Assembly (NCBI RefSeq): GCF_025231485.1
Contig: NZ_CP104003.1
Coordinates: 248,001 to 312,000, forward strand
Length of the DNA: 64,000 nucleotides
Direction of reading: 5' to 3'
Source: Salinirubellus salinus
GTDB lineage: Archaea > Halobacteriota > Halobacteria > Halobacteriales > Haloarculaceae
Below the pieces are notes generated by a model. That model had not been told where the DNA came from and made no database searches. It saw only the letters and a list, made by a program, of their open reading frames with translations. Shown here in pieces: positions 26,046-34,713 of the stretch (positions within the stretch are counted from its first letter, which is position 1; each line of letters opens with the position of its first letter). A program made the translations under genes and the position numbers.

Positions 26046-26612
26046 GCTGTCCCCACCGATGCGCGACGCCTGCGGCCCCGTCTGGTCCTGGTACTTCGAC
26101 CCGCGCTTGCTCCCGTAGGGACGCTCGGCGGCCGTCTTGAGTTCCGTGAACAGTACCTGCGAGATCCGCATCCCCGGCGAGAGCGCGACGGGGGCGGCGC
26201 CGAGGTTCGAGAGTTCGAGCGTGATCTGGCCGCGGTAGCCGGGGTCGACGATGCCCGCGGTGGCGTGGATGACGATGGCGAGCCGGCCGAGCGACGAGCG
26301 TCCCTGGACGTGCGCGATGAGGTCGGCGGGGATCTCCACCCGCTCCATCGTCGTCCCGAGCACGAAGTCTCCGGGGTGGAGGATGAACTCGCCGCCCTCG
26401 TCGACGACCGTCTCGGTGACGTAGTCGTCCACCTCGCGCTCGCTGTTCGGGTGGATGCAGGGGATGTTGGTCCGGCGGAACTCGAGGAACTCGCGGCCGA
26501 GACGGAGGTCGACGCTCGCCGGCTGGACCTGCAGGTCGGGGTCGGCCAGCGGTTCGATGACGAGGTCACCCTCGCTCAGTCGCCCGAGGATGTCCGTGTC
26601 CGAGAGTATCAT
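26025..26612 (-). CDS. dcd: dCTP deaminase
   Basis: A 195-aa enzyme converting dCTP to dUTP on the way to dTTP. Family motifs are intact: [21 protein letters not shown] at the start, [45 protein letters not shown] (catalytic Arg/Glu region), [12 protein letters not shown] and the C-terminal Gly-rich [14 protein letters not shown]. Length is normal. The last seven codons lie in the tandem repeat described separately. The gene is divergent from the VOC protein gene. Confidence 0.95.
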   Translation of the reverse strand: MILSDTDILGRLSEGDLVIEPLADPDLQVQPASVDLRLGREFLEFRRTNIPCIHPNSEREVDDYVTETVVDEGGEFILHPGDFVLGTTMERVEIPADLIAHVQGRSSLGRLAIVIHATAGIVDPGYRGQITLELSNLGAAPVALSPGMRISQVLFTELKTAAERPYGSKRGSKYQDQTGPQASRIGGDSEFGGDQ

Positions 26613-26707
26613 TGGCGGGGAAGGGAGCGACGCGGGGAAAAGCGTTCAGGTAGCGCGCGGCCAGCGGTGCCGGAGCGGCTTTCACCGTACGGGGACTATC
26701 CGGTGGC

Positions 26708-27640
26708 GTGCTCACGGACACGCCCGGTCTCCACCACGTCACGGGTATCGTCGGCGACGCCCAGCAGGCCGTCGCGTTCTACGCCGGGACGCTCGGCCTG
26801 CGGCTCGCCCAGCAGACGGTCAACTTCGAGGACCTGCTGCAGCACCACCTCTACTTCACCGACGCGGCAGGCGAGCCGGGGTCGGTGGTGACCGTCTTCC
26901 CGGACCCGTACGCCGACGACGGTCGGGTCGGCCGGCCGCAACCGGAGCGGACGGCGCTCGCGGTGCCCGAAGGGTCGCTGGCGGCGTGGCGCGAGCGCCT
27001 TGTCGAGCAAGGTGTCGACGCGACTCCGGTCGAGCGACTCGGCGGCGACGAGCGCGCGCTCCAGTTCACCGACCCGGTCGGGACCCGTCTCGAACTCGTC
27101 GCGAGCGACGCGCCGGGTGATCCGCACACGGCCCGGGTCGACGCTTCGATGGCTGTCCGGGGGCTCCACGGCGTCACGCTGCAGTCCGGGAACCCCTACG
27201 CCACGGCCTCGGTGCTGGAGACGCTCGGCTACGAGTACGAGGTCGAGACGGTCGAACGGGTCCGCTACCGCGCCGGCGGCGAGCGGGCGACGGTGGTGGA
27301 CGTCCTGCTCGGTGACGCCGAGGGTGGCCGCGAGGGACCGGGGACCTACCACCACCTCGCCGTGCGCGTGCCCGAGGAGGAGGCGCTCTACGAGTGGCGC
27401 GACCTGTTCGTCGAGCGCGGCTACGAGTGCTCGCGGGTGAAAGACCGGCACTACTTCCACTCGCTGTACGTCCGCGAACCGGGCGGCATCCTGTTCGAGC
27501 TGGCGACCGAGACCGGCGGTATCGCGGCCGGCGCGGGCGACGCGACGGCGCTCTCGCTCCCCGAGTGGTTCGAGTCCGAGCGGGAACTGGTCGAGAGTCA
27601 GCTGCCGGTGCTGTCGGTGCCGTCGGTCGAGCGGTCGTGA
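26708..27640 (+). CDS. VOC family protein, ring-cleaving dioxygenase-like (glyoxalase fold)
   Basis: A 310-aa protein with two VOC domains (about 5-135 and 150-285). Typical signs are GLHHVTGIVGDAQQAVAFYAGTLG near the start, a metal His in LHHVT, GLHGVTLQSGNPYATASVLE for the second domain, and the paired metal ligands YHHLAV and ILFEL. Such proteins bind Fe or Mn and cleave catechol or hydroquinone-like rings, but the substrate is not certain here. GTG start; divergent from dcd. Confidence 0.85.
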   Translation: MLTDTPGLHHVTGIVGDAQQAVAFYAGTLGLRLAQQTVNFEDLLQHHLYFTDAAGEPGSVVTVFPDPYADDGRVGRPQPERTALAVPEGSLAAWRERLVEQGVDATPVERLGGDERALQFTDPVGTRLELVASDAPGDPHTARVDASMAVRGLHGVTLQSGNPYATASVLETLGYEYEVETVERVRYRAGGERATVVDVLLGDAEGGREGPGTYHHLAVRVPEEEALYEWRDLFVERGYECSRVKDRHYFHSLYVREPGGILFELATETGGIAAGAGDATALSLPEWFESERELVESQLPVLSVPSVERS

Positions 27641-27898
27641 CTACGCCGTCCCGTCGAGGTCAGCGAGCAGGCGGTGCAGGCGGGGCGCGACCTGGTCGGT
27701 GGCGAGGAGGTAAGCGAACGCGAACGGGACGAGCCCCATCACGCCCGCCCAGAGCGCCACGGTCGTGTCTCCGGTCCCCACCGTCGACAGCGTGAACCAC
27801 TCGATGTAGAGCCCCCCGAGCGAGAGGAGGGCGGTCCCGACGCTCAGGACGGCCAGTTCGACGAGTTCCGGCAGGAGTGCCAGCAGGTCGGCGCGCAT
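27641..27898 (-). CDS. Small two-helix membrane protein, hypothetical
   Basis: An 85-aa protein with two hydrophobic helices (LVELAVLSVGTALLSLGGLY and ALWAGVMGLVPFAFAYLLA) and a charged C-terminal end. It is adjacent to the VOC gene in convergent orientation with no gap. No family recognised. Confidence 0.68.
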   Translation of the reverse strand: MRADLLALLPELVELAVLSVGTALLSLGGLYIEWFTLSTVGTGDTTVALWAGVMGLVPFAFAYLLATDQVAPRLHRLLADLDGTA

Positions 27899-27982
27899 AC
27901 CCGTTCACGGCCACCCTCGCTCCTGTAGTTTGCGATTCCGTCGGGACGAAAAGGCTATAATCGCGCGGGAGGCCTCGCTGAT

Positions 27983-28213
27983 ATGGCCGGTCGATACGGG
28001 TCGCTCGACTACCCCAAACTGACGAAACGTGGGTTCCTGCTGGGACTCGGACTGTTCATCTTCGGCGTGACGGCGGAGTTCGCCATCGGCGTGCTCGGCC
28101 TGCAGGTCCCGGCGTGGGAGGAGGTGCTCCTGCTCGACGCCATCGGACTCGGCATCGTCGTCGCCCTGTTCTCGGTTCTCGTCTTCGGTATCGTCCTGCC
28201 GCTCACGGAGTGA
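27983..28213 (+). CDS. Small two-helix membrane protein (DUF7860-like), hypothetical
   Basis: A 76-aa protein: short charged start AGRYGSLDYPKLTKR, then two membrane helices, GFLLGLGLFIFGVTAEFAIG and IGLGIVVALFSVLVFGIVL. The TATA element GCTATAA at 27954-27960 is about 25 nt before the ATG, which is a convincing leaderless haloarchaeal promoter. Function unknown. Confidence 0.78.
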   Translation: MAGRYGSLDYPKLTKRGFLLGLGLFIFGVTAEFAIGVLGLQVPAWEEVLLLDAIGLGIVVALFSVLVFGIVLPLTE

Positions 28214-28264
28214 GTCTCGACCGGCGATGGCCACACATTTGCCCGCCGGCCCCACACGCCCGGT

Positions 28265-28609
28265 ATGAGTTACAAACAGGCCATCGTCGCCCGGACCGAC
28301 ATCGGCATGGGTGAGGGGAAACTAGCCGCACAGGTCGCCCACGCGGCGCTCTCGGCCTACGAGGACGCCGACGACCGGACGCGCAAGGCGTGGAAGGGGG
28401 GCGGGCAGAAGAAGATCGTCCTGCAAGCGTCGGGAGAGCAGGAACTGTTCCGCCTCGCGGACGTGGCCGAACGCGAGGGGCTGCCGAACGCCATCGTCCG
28501 CGACGCGGGCCACACGCAACTCGACCCCGGCACGGTCACCTGTCTCGCGGTCGGTCCCGGCCCGGAGGAACTCGTCGACGAGGTGACCGGCGACCTCTCG
28601 CTGTACTGA
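28265..28609 (+). CDS. pth2: Peptidyl-tRNA hydrolase, archaeal/eukaryotic type (Pth2)
   Basis: Releases tRNA from peptidyl-tRNA that has fallen off the ribosome. The 114-aa length and motifs are diagnostic: [15 protein letters not shown] (catalytic Lys/His region), [34 protein letters not shown] near the C-terminal end. Start ATG at 28265 with CATTTGCC at about 28234-28241 as promoter. Confidence 0.95.
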   Translation: MSYKQAIVARTDIGMGEGKLAAQVAHAALSAYEDADDRTRKAWKGGGQKKIVLQASGEQELFRLADVAEREGLPNAIVRDAGHTQLDPGTVTCLAVGPGPEELVDEVTGDLSLY

Positions 28610-28615
28610 GCCGGC

Positions 28616-29194
28616 TCAGGTGTCCCCGCCGCGGCTCGCCTCTACCCGGTCGAGGTACTCGACGAGGTAGCCGGGCGCGTCGGGGTCGTCCCGGATCGCG
28701 TCCGGCGTGCGCCACGCCACGGCGGCCACCTCCTCCGGCGCCGCGCGGTGTGCCTCTCCGCCCGCGTAGGCACAGCGTGTGACGACGTTGAGACACGGCG
28801 TGCCGGTGTCGGACTCGAAGGCCCGACTGCAGACGTACTCGACGGTCCCGACCTCGACGCCCACCTCCTCGTGCACCTCACGCGCGGCCGTGGCCGCTAT
28901 CGGGTCGTCCGTGCCCGGTCCAGACTCCACCTTCCCACCGGGAAAGGCCAGCGCGCCGGCGGCGTGACGCTCGTCCGCGCCGCGCCTGACGACGAGGTAC
29001 TCGTCGCCACGGACGACGGCGGCGTCGACGTTCACGACGTAACCGTGCTCGTGGTCGGTCGCCTCCATGTCGACCGGGAATCTCGGCGCTCCCTGAAAGC
29101 GATGACGGAGGGCTGTGGCCCACTGTCTCGAACGAATCGCTCGTTCGTCGACCGGCGGTCGCGAGCGGGCCTCGTCCAGTGGGGTTCGACCCAC
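28616..29194 (-). CDS. NUDIX hydrolase
   Basis: A NUDIX domain protein, 192 aa from GTG at 29194. The Nudix box is FPGGKVESG, followed by an insertion of a few residues, then AAREVHEEVGVEVG; REVHEEVGV is intact. The start is uncertain: GTG at 29194 begins 5 nt after the stop of the channel gene with GGAG spaced before it, and gives a coherent N-terminal domain (DERAIRSRQWATALRHRF); ATG at 29068 would give a 150-aa core-only protein. Substrate unknown. It is likely co-transcribed with the channel. Confidence 0.82.
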   Translation of the reverse strand: MGRTPLDEARSRPPVDERAIRSRQWATALRHRFQGAPRFPVDMEATDHEHGYVVNVDAAVVRGDEYLVVRRGADERHAAGALAFPGGKVESGPGTDDPIAATAAREVHEEVGVEVGTVEYVCSRAFESDTGTPCLNVVTRCAYAGGEAHRAAPEEVAAVAWRTPDAIRDDPDAPGYLVEYLDRVEASRGGDT

Positions 29195-29198
29195 GACG

Positions 29199-30041
29199 TT
29201 ACTCCCGTTCCCGCGAGTCGTACTCGTGGTAGATGACGTGTCCACAGGACTTGCAGTGCGAGGCGTCCGGGTCGTGGTACTGGAGGCCACACTGGGGGCA
29301 CGTCACGTCGATCTTGTCGGTGGTCCACTCCTTGAGGATGCGAGAGGCCTGCCGCGGGACGAGGATGACCGCGGCGAGGATGGCCGCGACCGTGACCCAC
29401 CGGCCGGCCCGCGTGACGGGCGTGACGTCGCCGAACCCGACCGTCGTGAGCGTGACGACGGTGTAGTAGAACGCGTCCCCGAAGTTGTTCACCGCCGGGT
29501 TCGCGTCGACCTCGGCGCTGTAGAACAGGCCGGCAGAGACGAACAGGAGGACGAACACCATCGTCAGGAGTTTCGTCCCGCGGAGCGCCTCCTCGCTGAT
29601 GGTCCCGAAGAAGAACTTCGCGTCGCGCGTGAACCGGTAGAACCGCAATACACGGACGACTCGCAGCGCCCGGAGGAACGCGAGGTCGACCACGACGCCG
29701 GCCGGGAGGACGAACACGAGCAGGGCCGGGAGGATGGCGAGCAGGTCGACGACCGTGTAGGGGTCGGTGGCCTCCGCGAGCCGGTTCTCGGCGCCGTAGA
29801 GCCGGAGCAGGTACTCGACGAGGAACACCAGCGCGATGACGACGTCGAGGCGGGCGAGCACCGTCGCCGTGGCGGCCGAGACGGAGTACGTCTCCGCGAC
29901 GAACAGGCCGACGAACACGAGGTTCAGCGCGAGGAGCGCGATGTCGATGGCCTTGCCCACGACCGTCTCGTGGTCGAGGAGGTAGAACCGGACCTGCTCG
30001 CGTGGCCCAGCGCCGGGTGGGAGGGCCGCCTCACCTGCCAT
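29199..30041 (-). CDS. Voltage-gated-type potassium channel with C-terminal zinc ribbon
   Basis: A 280-aa ion channel. Six-helix pattern: helices near residues 35-55, 65-85, 100-125, and an S4-like segment LRALRVVRVLRFYRFTRDAK with regularly spaced Arg. The pore has TTVGFGD, the potassium selectivity motif, before the last helix AGRWVTVAAILAAVILV. After it comes a cytoplasmic tail with a zinc ribbon, CPQCGLQYHDPDASHCKSCG (pairs CPQC and CKSC). ATG at 30041 (MAGEAALPP) is chosen; an upstream in-frame start adds nine residues. The zinc ribbon is an uncommon addition for this family. Confidence 0.88.
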   Translation of the reverse strand: MAGEAALPPGAGPREQVRFYLLDHETVVGKAIDIALLALNLVFVGLFVAETYSVSAATATVLARLDVVIALVFLVEYLLRLYGAENRLAEATDPYTVVDLLAILPALLVFVLPAGVVVDLAFLRALRVVRVLRFYRFTRDAKFFFGTISEEALRGTKLLTMVFVLLFVSAGLFYSAEVDANPAVNNFGDAFYYTVVTLTTVGFGDVTPVTRAGRWVTVAAILAAVILVPRQASRILKEWTTDKIDVTCPQCGLQYHDPDASHCKSCGHVIYHEYDSRERE

Positions 30042-30117
30042 ACGGAGTCGCAGTCGCCCGGGTCGCATAACTCCGGCGTCGGTCAGTGACGGCCGGCGAC
30101 GGGGCTCGAGGCTCGGG

Positions 30118-31221
30118 CTACTCCGGCCGCGGGAACGCCCGAGCGTACTGTGGGGGCACGTCCACCTTCCCCATCTTCCCGAGTTCCTTCGCCGCCGTCA
30201 GCGTGAAGTAGGGGTCGCGCAGGTGCTCGCGGGCGAGGATGGACACGTCGGCTCGGCCGTTCAGTACCACCTCGTTCGCGCCCTCCGGCGTCGTGATACC
30301 GCCGACCGCCCCGACCGCCAGTGAGTCGCCGTACTCCTCCTTCACGGCCTCGGCGTAGGGTGTCTGGTAGTGTGGACCGAGGTGCGGGATCTGCTGGTCG
30401 GGGTGGATACCGCCCGCCGAGACGTCGATCAGGTCCGCGCCGTCGTCCGCGAGGTCGCCCGCCAGCCGGACCGTGTCGGAGACGGTCCAGCCACCCTGTT
30501 CGTCCATCCAGTCGGTCGCGGAGAGGCGGACGAAGACGGGCTTGCCGTCGGGCCACACCTCCCGCACCGTGCGCGTGACCTCCCGGATCAGCCGCGTGCG
30601 TCCCTCGTAGTCCCCACCCCACTCGTCGTCGCGGGTGTTCGAGATGGGCGAGTAGAACTCGTGGAGGAGGTAGCCGTGGGCGCCGTGGACCTCGGCGACG
30701 TCGAAGCCGGCGTCGAGGGCGCGTTCGGCCGCGGCCCGGAAGTCGTCGACGACCTGTTGGATGCCCCCCTCGTCCAGCCGCTCGACGTCGAGCGGTTCGT
30801 CGGAGGGGTACGGGGTCTCCGTCGGCCCGACGGGGGTCCAGCCGTGGTCCTCGTGGACCGGGCCGGACGCCTCGGCGAACGGGCGGTAGGTCGAGGCCTT
30901 GCGGCCAGCGTGGGCGAGCTGGATGGCCGAGGTGGCGCCGTGGGCGTTCACCCGCTCGACGACGGGCGCGAGCGCCTCGCCCTGTTCGTCGTTCCAGATG
31001 CCGAGGTCCTGTGGGGAGATGCGGCCATCCGGCGAGACGGCCGTCGCCTCGGTCATCACGACGCCGGCGCCGCCGACGGCGCGGGAGACGAGGTGCTGGT
31101 GGTGCCAGTCGGTGGCGACGCCGTCCATCGCCTCGCAGGAGTACTGACACATCGGGGAGACCATCACGCGGTTGCGTAGCTCGGTCTCTCGCAGTTCGAG
31201 CGGGTCGAAGAGGTCTGGCAT
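30118..31221 (-). CDS. NADH:flavin oxidoreductase, old yellow enzyme family
   Basis: A 367-aa FMN-dependent ene-reductase-like protein, closest in appearance to YqjM-type enzymes. LFDPLELRETELRNRVMVSPMCQYSC is the typical start (the Cys is in the position of the redox-modulating YqjM cysteine), then WHHQHLVSRAVGGAGVVMTE, the HGAHGYLLHEF and FVRLSATDW core, and a C-terminal FMN loop ADVSILAREHLRDPYF. The ATG at 31221 is preferred to one at 31230. It is divergent from the trans-sulfuration gene. Confidence 0.9.
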   Translation of the reverse strand: MPDLFDPLELRETELRNRVMVSPMCQYSCEAMDGVATDWHHQHLVSRAVGGAGVVMTEATAVSPDGRISPQDLGIWNDEQGEALAPVVERVNAHGATSAIQLAHAGRKASTYRPFAEASGPVHEDHGWTPVGPTETPYPSDEPLDVERLDEGGIQQVVDDFRAAAERALDAGFDVAEVHGAHGYLLHEFYSPISNTRDDEWGGDYEGRTRLIREVTRTVREVWPDGKPVFVRLSATDWMDEQGGWTVSDTVRLAGDLADDGADLIDVSAGGIHPDQQIPHLGPHYQTPYAEAVKEEYGDSLAVGAVGGITTPEGANEVVLNGRADVSILAREHLRDPYFTLTAAKELGKMGKVDVPPQYARAFPRPE

Positions 31222-31446
31222 GGCCGGCATTCGTGCGGGGTCGGTAAGACCACGGCGACGACGGCGTGATTCACCGGTAGGAGTGCCCCGACACCCCGCG
31301 CTGTGCGAGCGAGGCCCCCGCGTCGCCCAGTTCTGCCGACGACCCGACAGTACGTGCGACGCGTGATAACCCGCGTTCATGGGCGAGCGGTCCCATAATT
31401 ACGGACTTACGGCAACTTACTTCACCGGATACGGCCTCCGGCCGGT

Positions 31447-32679
31447 ATGGACGACCGGACCCGACGGTTCGAGACTGTGGCGGTGTCCGAGGGCGAGCAT
31501 CCCGACGGCGACGGCGTCGGTGACGTGGTGAGTCCCATCCACCTCGCGTCGACGTTCGCGCTGCCGGGGCTGGACACGTCGATGCGACTGGAGGACGTGG
31601 ACCCCGCGGCCGGCGAGTTCCTCTACTCGCGGCTGAACAACCCGACGCGTCACGCCCTCGAGAAGCGCCTCGCGGCGCTCGAGGGCGGCGAGTTCGGGTT
31701 CGCGTTCGCCTCCGGGACCGCGGCCATCTCCACCCTGTTCCTCGCCGTGCTGGAACCGGGCGACCACGTCGTCGCGTTCGACGACCTCTACGCCGGCACC
31801 CGGCGGATGCTCGAGGTGCTGTTCCGCGACCGACTCCGGGTCGACATCTCGTTCGTCGACGCCACCGAGGTCGAGAACGTGACCGACGCGCTCCGCCCCG
31901 AGACGCGACTGGTCTGGATGGAGACGCCGACGAACCCGACGATGAAACTCTGTGACGTGCGGGCCATCGCCGAGTCGCTCGACGAGGACACCGTCCTCGG
32001 CGTCGACAACACGTTCGCCAGTCCCTACTTCCAGCGGCCGCTCGAACTCGGCGCCGACGTCGTGGCCCACTCCACGACGAAGTACCTCAACGGCCACTCC
32101 GACTCGGTGGGCGGGGCGCTCGTCACGGACGACGAGGCGGTCGCCGAGTCGGTCCAGTTCCTCCAGCAGGTCGGTCTCGGCAACCAGGTGGCGCCGTTCG
32201 ACGCCTACATGATCATGCGCGGAACGAAGACGCTCCCCGCCCGGATGCGGACTCACGAGGCGAACGCGACGGTCATCGCGGAGTACCTCGCCGACCACGA
32301 CCTCGTCACGGCCGTCCACTACCCCGGGCTGGAGAGCCACCCACAACACGACCTCGCCGCGGCGCAGATGGACGGGTTCGGCGGGATGATCAGTTTCGAA
32401 CTCGCCGGCGAGATGGCTGACGCGAAGGCGTTCCTCGAGGGGCTGGAGCAGTTCACGCTCGCGGTGAGTCTCGGCGGCGTCGAGTCGCTCGTCGAACTCC
32501 CCGCCGCGATGACGCACGAGCCCATCCCGCGCGAGGAGCGACTCGCGAGCGGTGTCACCGACACGCTCGTCCGCATCTCGGTCGGTATCGAGCACGTCGA
32601 GGACCTCGTCGCGGACCTGGAACGCGGGTTCGAGGCGATGACCGCGGCGGCCGACGCACCGCTCGTCGCCGAGGACTGA
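31447..32679 (+). CDS. PLP-dependent trans-sulfuration enzyme (cystathionine gamma-synthase/lyase family)
   Basis: A 410-aa type I PLP enzyme. Lys212 in HSTTKYLNGHSD is the Schiff-base lysine; other signatures are YSRLNNPTRHALEKRLAALE, ASGTAAISTLFLA and ETPTNPTMKLCDV. Cys/Met gamma-lyase, cystathionine gamma-synthase and cystathionine gamma-lyase cannot be told apart here. The upstream region has direct TTACGG repeats at about 31403 and 31412 that may contain promoter or operator signals. Confidence 0.9.
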   Translation: MDDRTRRFETVAVSEGEHPDGDGVGDVVSPIHLASTFALPGLDTSMRLEDVDPAAGEFLYSRLNNPTRHALEKRLAALEGGEFGFAFASGTAAISTLFLAVLEPGDHVVAFDDLYAGTRRMLEVLFRDRLRVDISFVDATEVENVTDALRPETRLVWMETPTNPTMKLCDVRAIAESLDEDTVLGVDNTFASPYFQRPLELGADVVAHSTTKYLNGHSDSVGGALVTDDEAVAESVQFLQQVGLGNQVAPFDAYMIMRGTKTLPARMRTHEANATVIAEYLADHDLVTAVHYPGLESHPQHDLAAAQMDGFGGMISFELAGEMADAKAFLEGLEQFTLAVSLGGVESLVELPAAMTHEPIPREERLASGVTDTLVRISVGIEHVEDLVADLERGFEAMTAAADAPLVAED

Positions 32680-32707
32680 GTGGGACCGACCGAGACCGTC
32701 GGTCGGG

Positions 32708-33601
32708 TCAGTCGTCCGCGGGCGTCGACGCGACGCCGCCACGACGCTGTCTCGCCCGGAGCGTCGCCGCCCCGAACGCGAGGACGAGGACGGCGGCCAG
32801 CACGACGTCGAAGCCGGTGATGAGTGACGCCGAGAGCGGGCTCCCGGTCTGTGCGGGGTGGAGCGACACCAGCGGTCCCCAGAAGTTGTAGCCAGCGTGC
32901 AGCATCGTCGCGGCGAGGACGCTCCCGCCCGTGTTGTTGAACAGCCACGTGTAGACGACGGCGCTGGCGACGATGGAGACCCCCCACAGCGGCAGGGGGA
33001 ACGCCGCGTTCTGGCTCTCCGGGAGGAACACGAGGGGGACGTGCCACGCGAACCAGACCACCCCGAGGAGGAGGCTCGCGGAGAGCGCTCCCATCCGGGT
33101 CTGGAGGGCGGGGAGCAGGTAGCCCCGCCACCCGGCCTCCTCGCCGAAGGAGATAGCGACGACGACGAGGGCGGTGATGGGGGCGACTAACACCACGGTC
33201 CACCCGGCGTCGAGGAACGTCCGCGCCCGCTCGGCGAGGACGAACTCCCCGCCGAGTGCGAGGAACGCGCCGTAGAGCAGGGCGACCGAGAGCGGCGGCA
33301 GGAGGAGGTTGACCGCCCACCAGCGGGTGGGGAACCGGCCGTCGGTCAGGCCGGCGAAGAACCAGCGGACACCGTCGGGACCGTCGGTGCGCGCCCGGAG
33401 TACGAGGGCGGCGATAGCGGGGCTGAACACGCCCACGATGGCGAGTTCACCGGGCACGCTCGCGTTCACCCAGCCGCGATCGGTGGCGACGACCGGCCCG
33501 TACGCCGCCAGCGCGATGACGAAGGTCAGGAGGACGAACGCGACGGCGTGGCCGGGCACCCGCTCCCCGGAGGGGGTGCCGACGCTCGGGCGGAGACGCA
33601 T
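32708..33601 (-). CDS. CPBP family intramembrane protease
   Basis: A 297-aa polytopic membrane protein, Abi/CAAX protease-like. Catalytic motifs: FGEEAGWRGYLLPAL (EExxxR), FAWHVPLVF and a HAGYNFW His in the last part. Seven or so hydrophobic segments are visible. The ATG at 33601 is chosen; a GTG two codons earlier is possible. Substrate unknown. Confidence 0.88.
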   Translation of the reverse strand: MRLRPSVGTPSGERVPGHAVAFVLLTFVIALAAYGPVVATDRGWVNASVPGELAIVGVFSPAIAALVLRARTDGPDGVRWFFAGLTDGRFPTRWWAVNLLLPPLSVALLYGAFLALGGEFVLAERARTFLDAGWTVVLVAPITALVVVAISFGEEAGWRGYLLPALQTRMGALSASLLLGVVWFAWHVPLVFLPESQNAAFPLPLWGVSIVASAVVYTWLFNNTGGSVLAATMLHAGYNFWGPLVSLHPAQTGSPLSASLITGFDVVLAAVLVLAFGAATLRARQRRGGVASTPADD

Positions 33602-33680
33602 GCCCACCCTGTCCCTGCCGCCGAGTTAAACCTTCACCGAGCGGACGGCGAACGCTCGGACGGGCGGCCGGACGGGGCGC

Positions 33681-34187
33681 TCACTGCGCGTCGGCCCGCT
33701 TCTCGCGCTCCGATTCGGCCGTCCCGTCCCCGCCGAACCCGGCGAAGGGGTTGAACTGCTCGCCGCGGATGAGCTGCTCGTCCGAGACGTCGAGGCCGAG
33801 TTCCGTCAGTTCGCGGGCGATGCGGGTCAGGTCGTCGTCGTCCTCGGCGACGACGGAGACGAGGAGGTTGTTCGCGCCGGCGGCGATCTCCCGGATCGAC
33901 ACCACGCCCGCGACCTCCAGCGCGCGGTCGGCCTGTCGCTCCCGCTCGGTCACCGGGGCGGAACAGACGATCTGGACGCGGAGCTGGTAGCCGGCCCGGC
34001 CGTAGTCGACCTCCGCCCGGTAGCCACTGATGATGCCCTTCTCCTCCAGACGGGCGATGCGCTTGCGGACCGTGCTCGCGGAGACGTCGCGTCGCTCGGC
34101 GATCTCCTTCGAGGAGGCGTGTCGCGCGTCTCGTTGGAGGGTGAACAGGATGTGCCGGTCGAGGTCGTCGAGCCCCTTCAGCGTCAT
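33681..34187 (-). CDS. Lrp/AsnC family transcriptional regulator
   Basis: A 168-aa regulator. N-terminal winged HTH: DDLDRHILFTLQRDARHASSKEIAERRDVSASTVRKRIARLEEKGII; C-terminal RAM-like domain VRVQIVCSAPVT... with SIREIAAGANNLLVSVVAEDDDDL; a basic C-terminal tail. The start at 34187 (MTLKGLDD) is preferred over 34196. Positioned next to the antiporter operon but on the same strand downstream of DUF-type gene 34261-34695; whether it regulates them is unknown. Confidence 0.86.
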   Translation of the reverse strand: MTLKGLDDLDRHILFTLQRDARHASSKEIAERRDVSASTVRKRIARLEEKGIISGYRAEVDYGRAGYQLRVQIVCSAPVTERERQADRALEVAGVVSIREIAAGANNLLVSVVAEDDDDLTRIARELTELGLDVSDEQLIRGEQFNPFAGFGGDGTAESEREKRADAQ

Positions 34188-34260
34188 GTCGACCAACTGC
34201 GGCGGTCGGGGAGATGAGCCTTGCCGTCGGGAGCGCGCCGTCGCGCCCCCTCGACCGCCG

Positions 34261-34695
34261 TCACTCGTCCTCCGCCTCGCCGTAGAGCGCCTCGAGACAC
34301 TCGTCGACGAACTCGGGAAGCGTCACCGGGATACCGGCGCGGAGTTTCACGACGACCCCCTCGCGGTCCGAGAGGTAGATGTGGACGGCCGTCGCGCGCT
34401 CGTGTTGCAGGACGAGACACTGGGCGTCGCCGAGGTGGGTGTACACCTCCTCGACGTACGGCCGGTTGAACAGCGCCACCGTACGGTGGATGACGACGTC
34501 GAGGTCGTGCGTGGTGAGCTCCGTCGTCAGGTCGTCGCGGATGTACTCCACGTTGTAGCTGTAGCGTTCGCTGTCGAAGCAGGCGACCCAGCGCAGGCCG
34601 TCGCCGTGTTCGTCCAGCAGGTGCGCGACGAGCGCCTGGTAGTCTGGGGTCTGTCCCTCGCTGCGAGTCCAGTTGCGGATGATGTCGATTGGCAT
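34261..34695 (-). CDS. Conserved haloarchaeal protein, function unknown
   Basis: A 144-aa acidic soluble protein. Visible features: DEHGDGLRWVACFDSERYSYN, YIRDDLTTELTTHDLDVVIHR and LAGIP-like VVKLRAGIPVTLPEFVDECLE. It resembles a small haloarchaeal family often named by DUF number; I do not recognise a function. It follows the antiporter operon after 18 nt, so it may be the last gene of that transcript. Confidence 0.68.
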   Translation of the reverse strand: MPIDIIRNWTRSEGQTPDYQALVAHLLDEHGDGLRWVACFDSERYSYNVEYIRDDLTTELTTHDLDVVIHRTVALFNRPYVEEVYTHLGDAQCLVLQHERATAVHIYLSDREGVVVKLRAGIPVTLPEFVDECLEALYGEAEDE

Positions 34696-34713
34696 GGTTC
34701 TGTGTGTGGTGTG

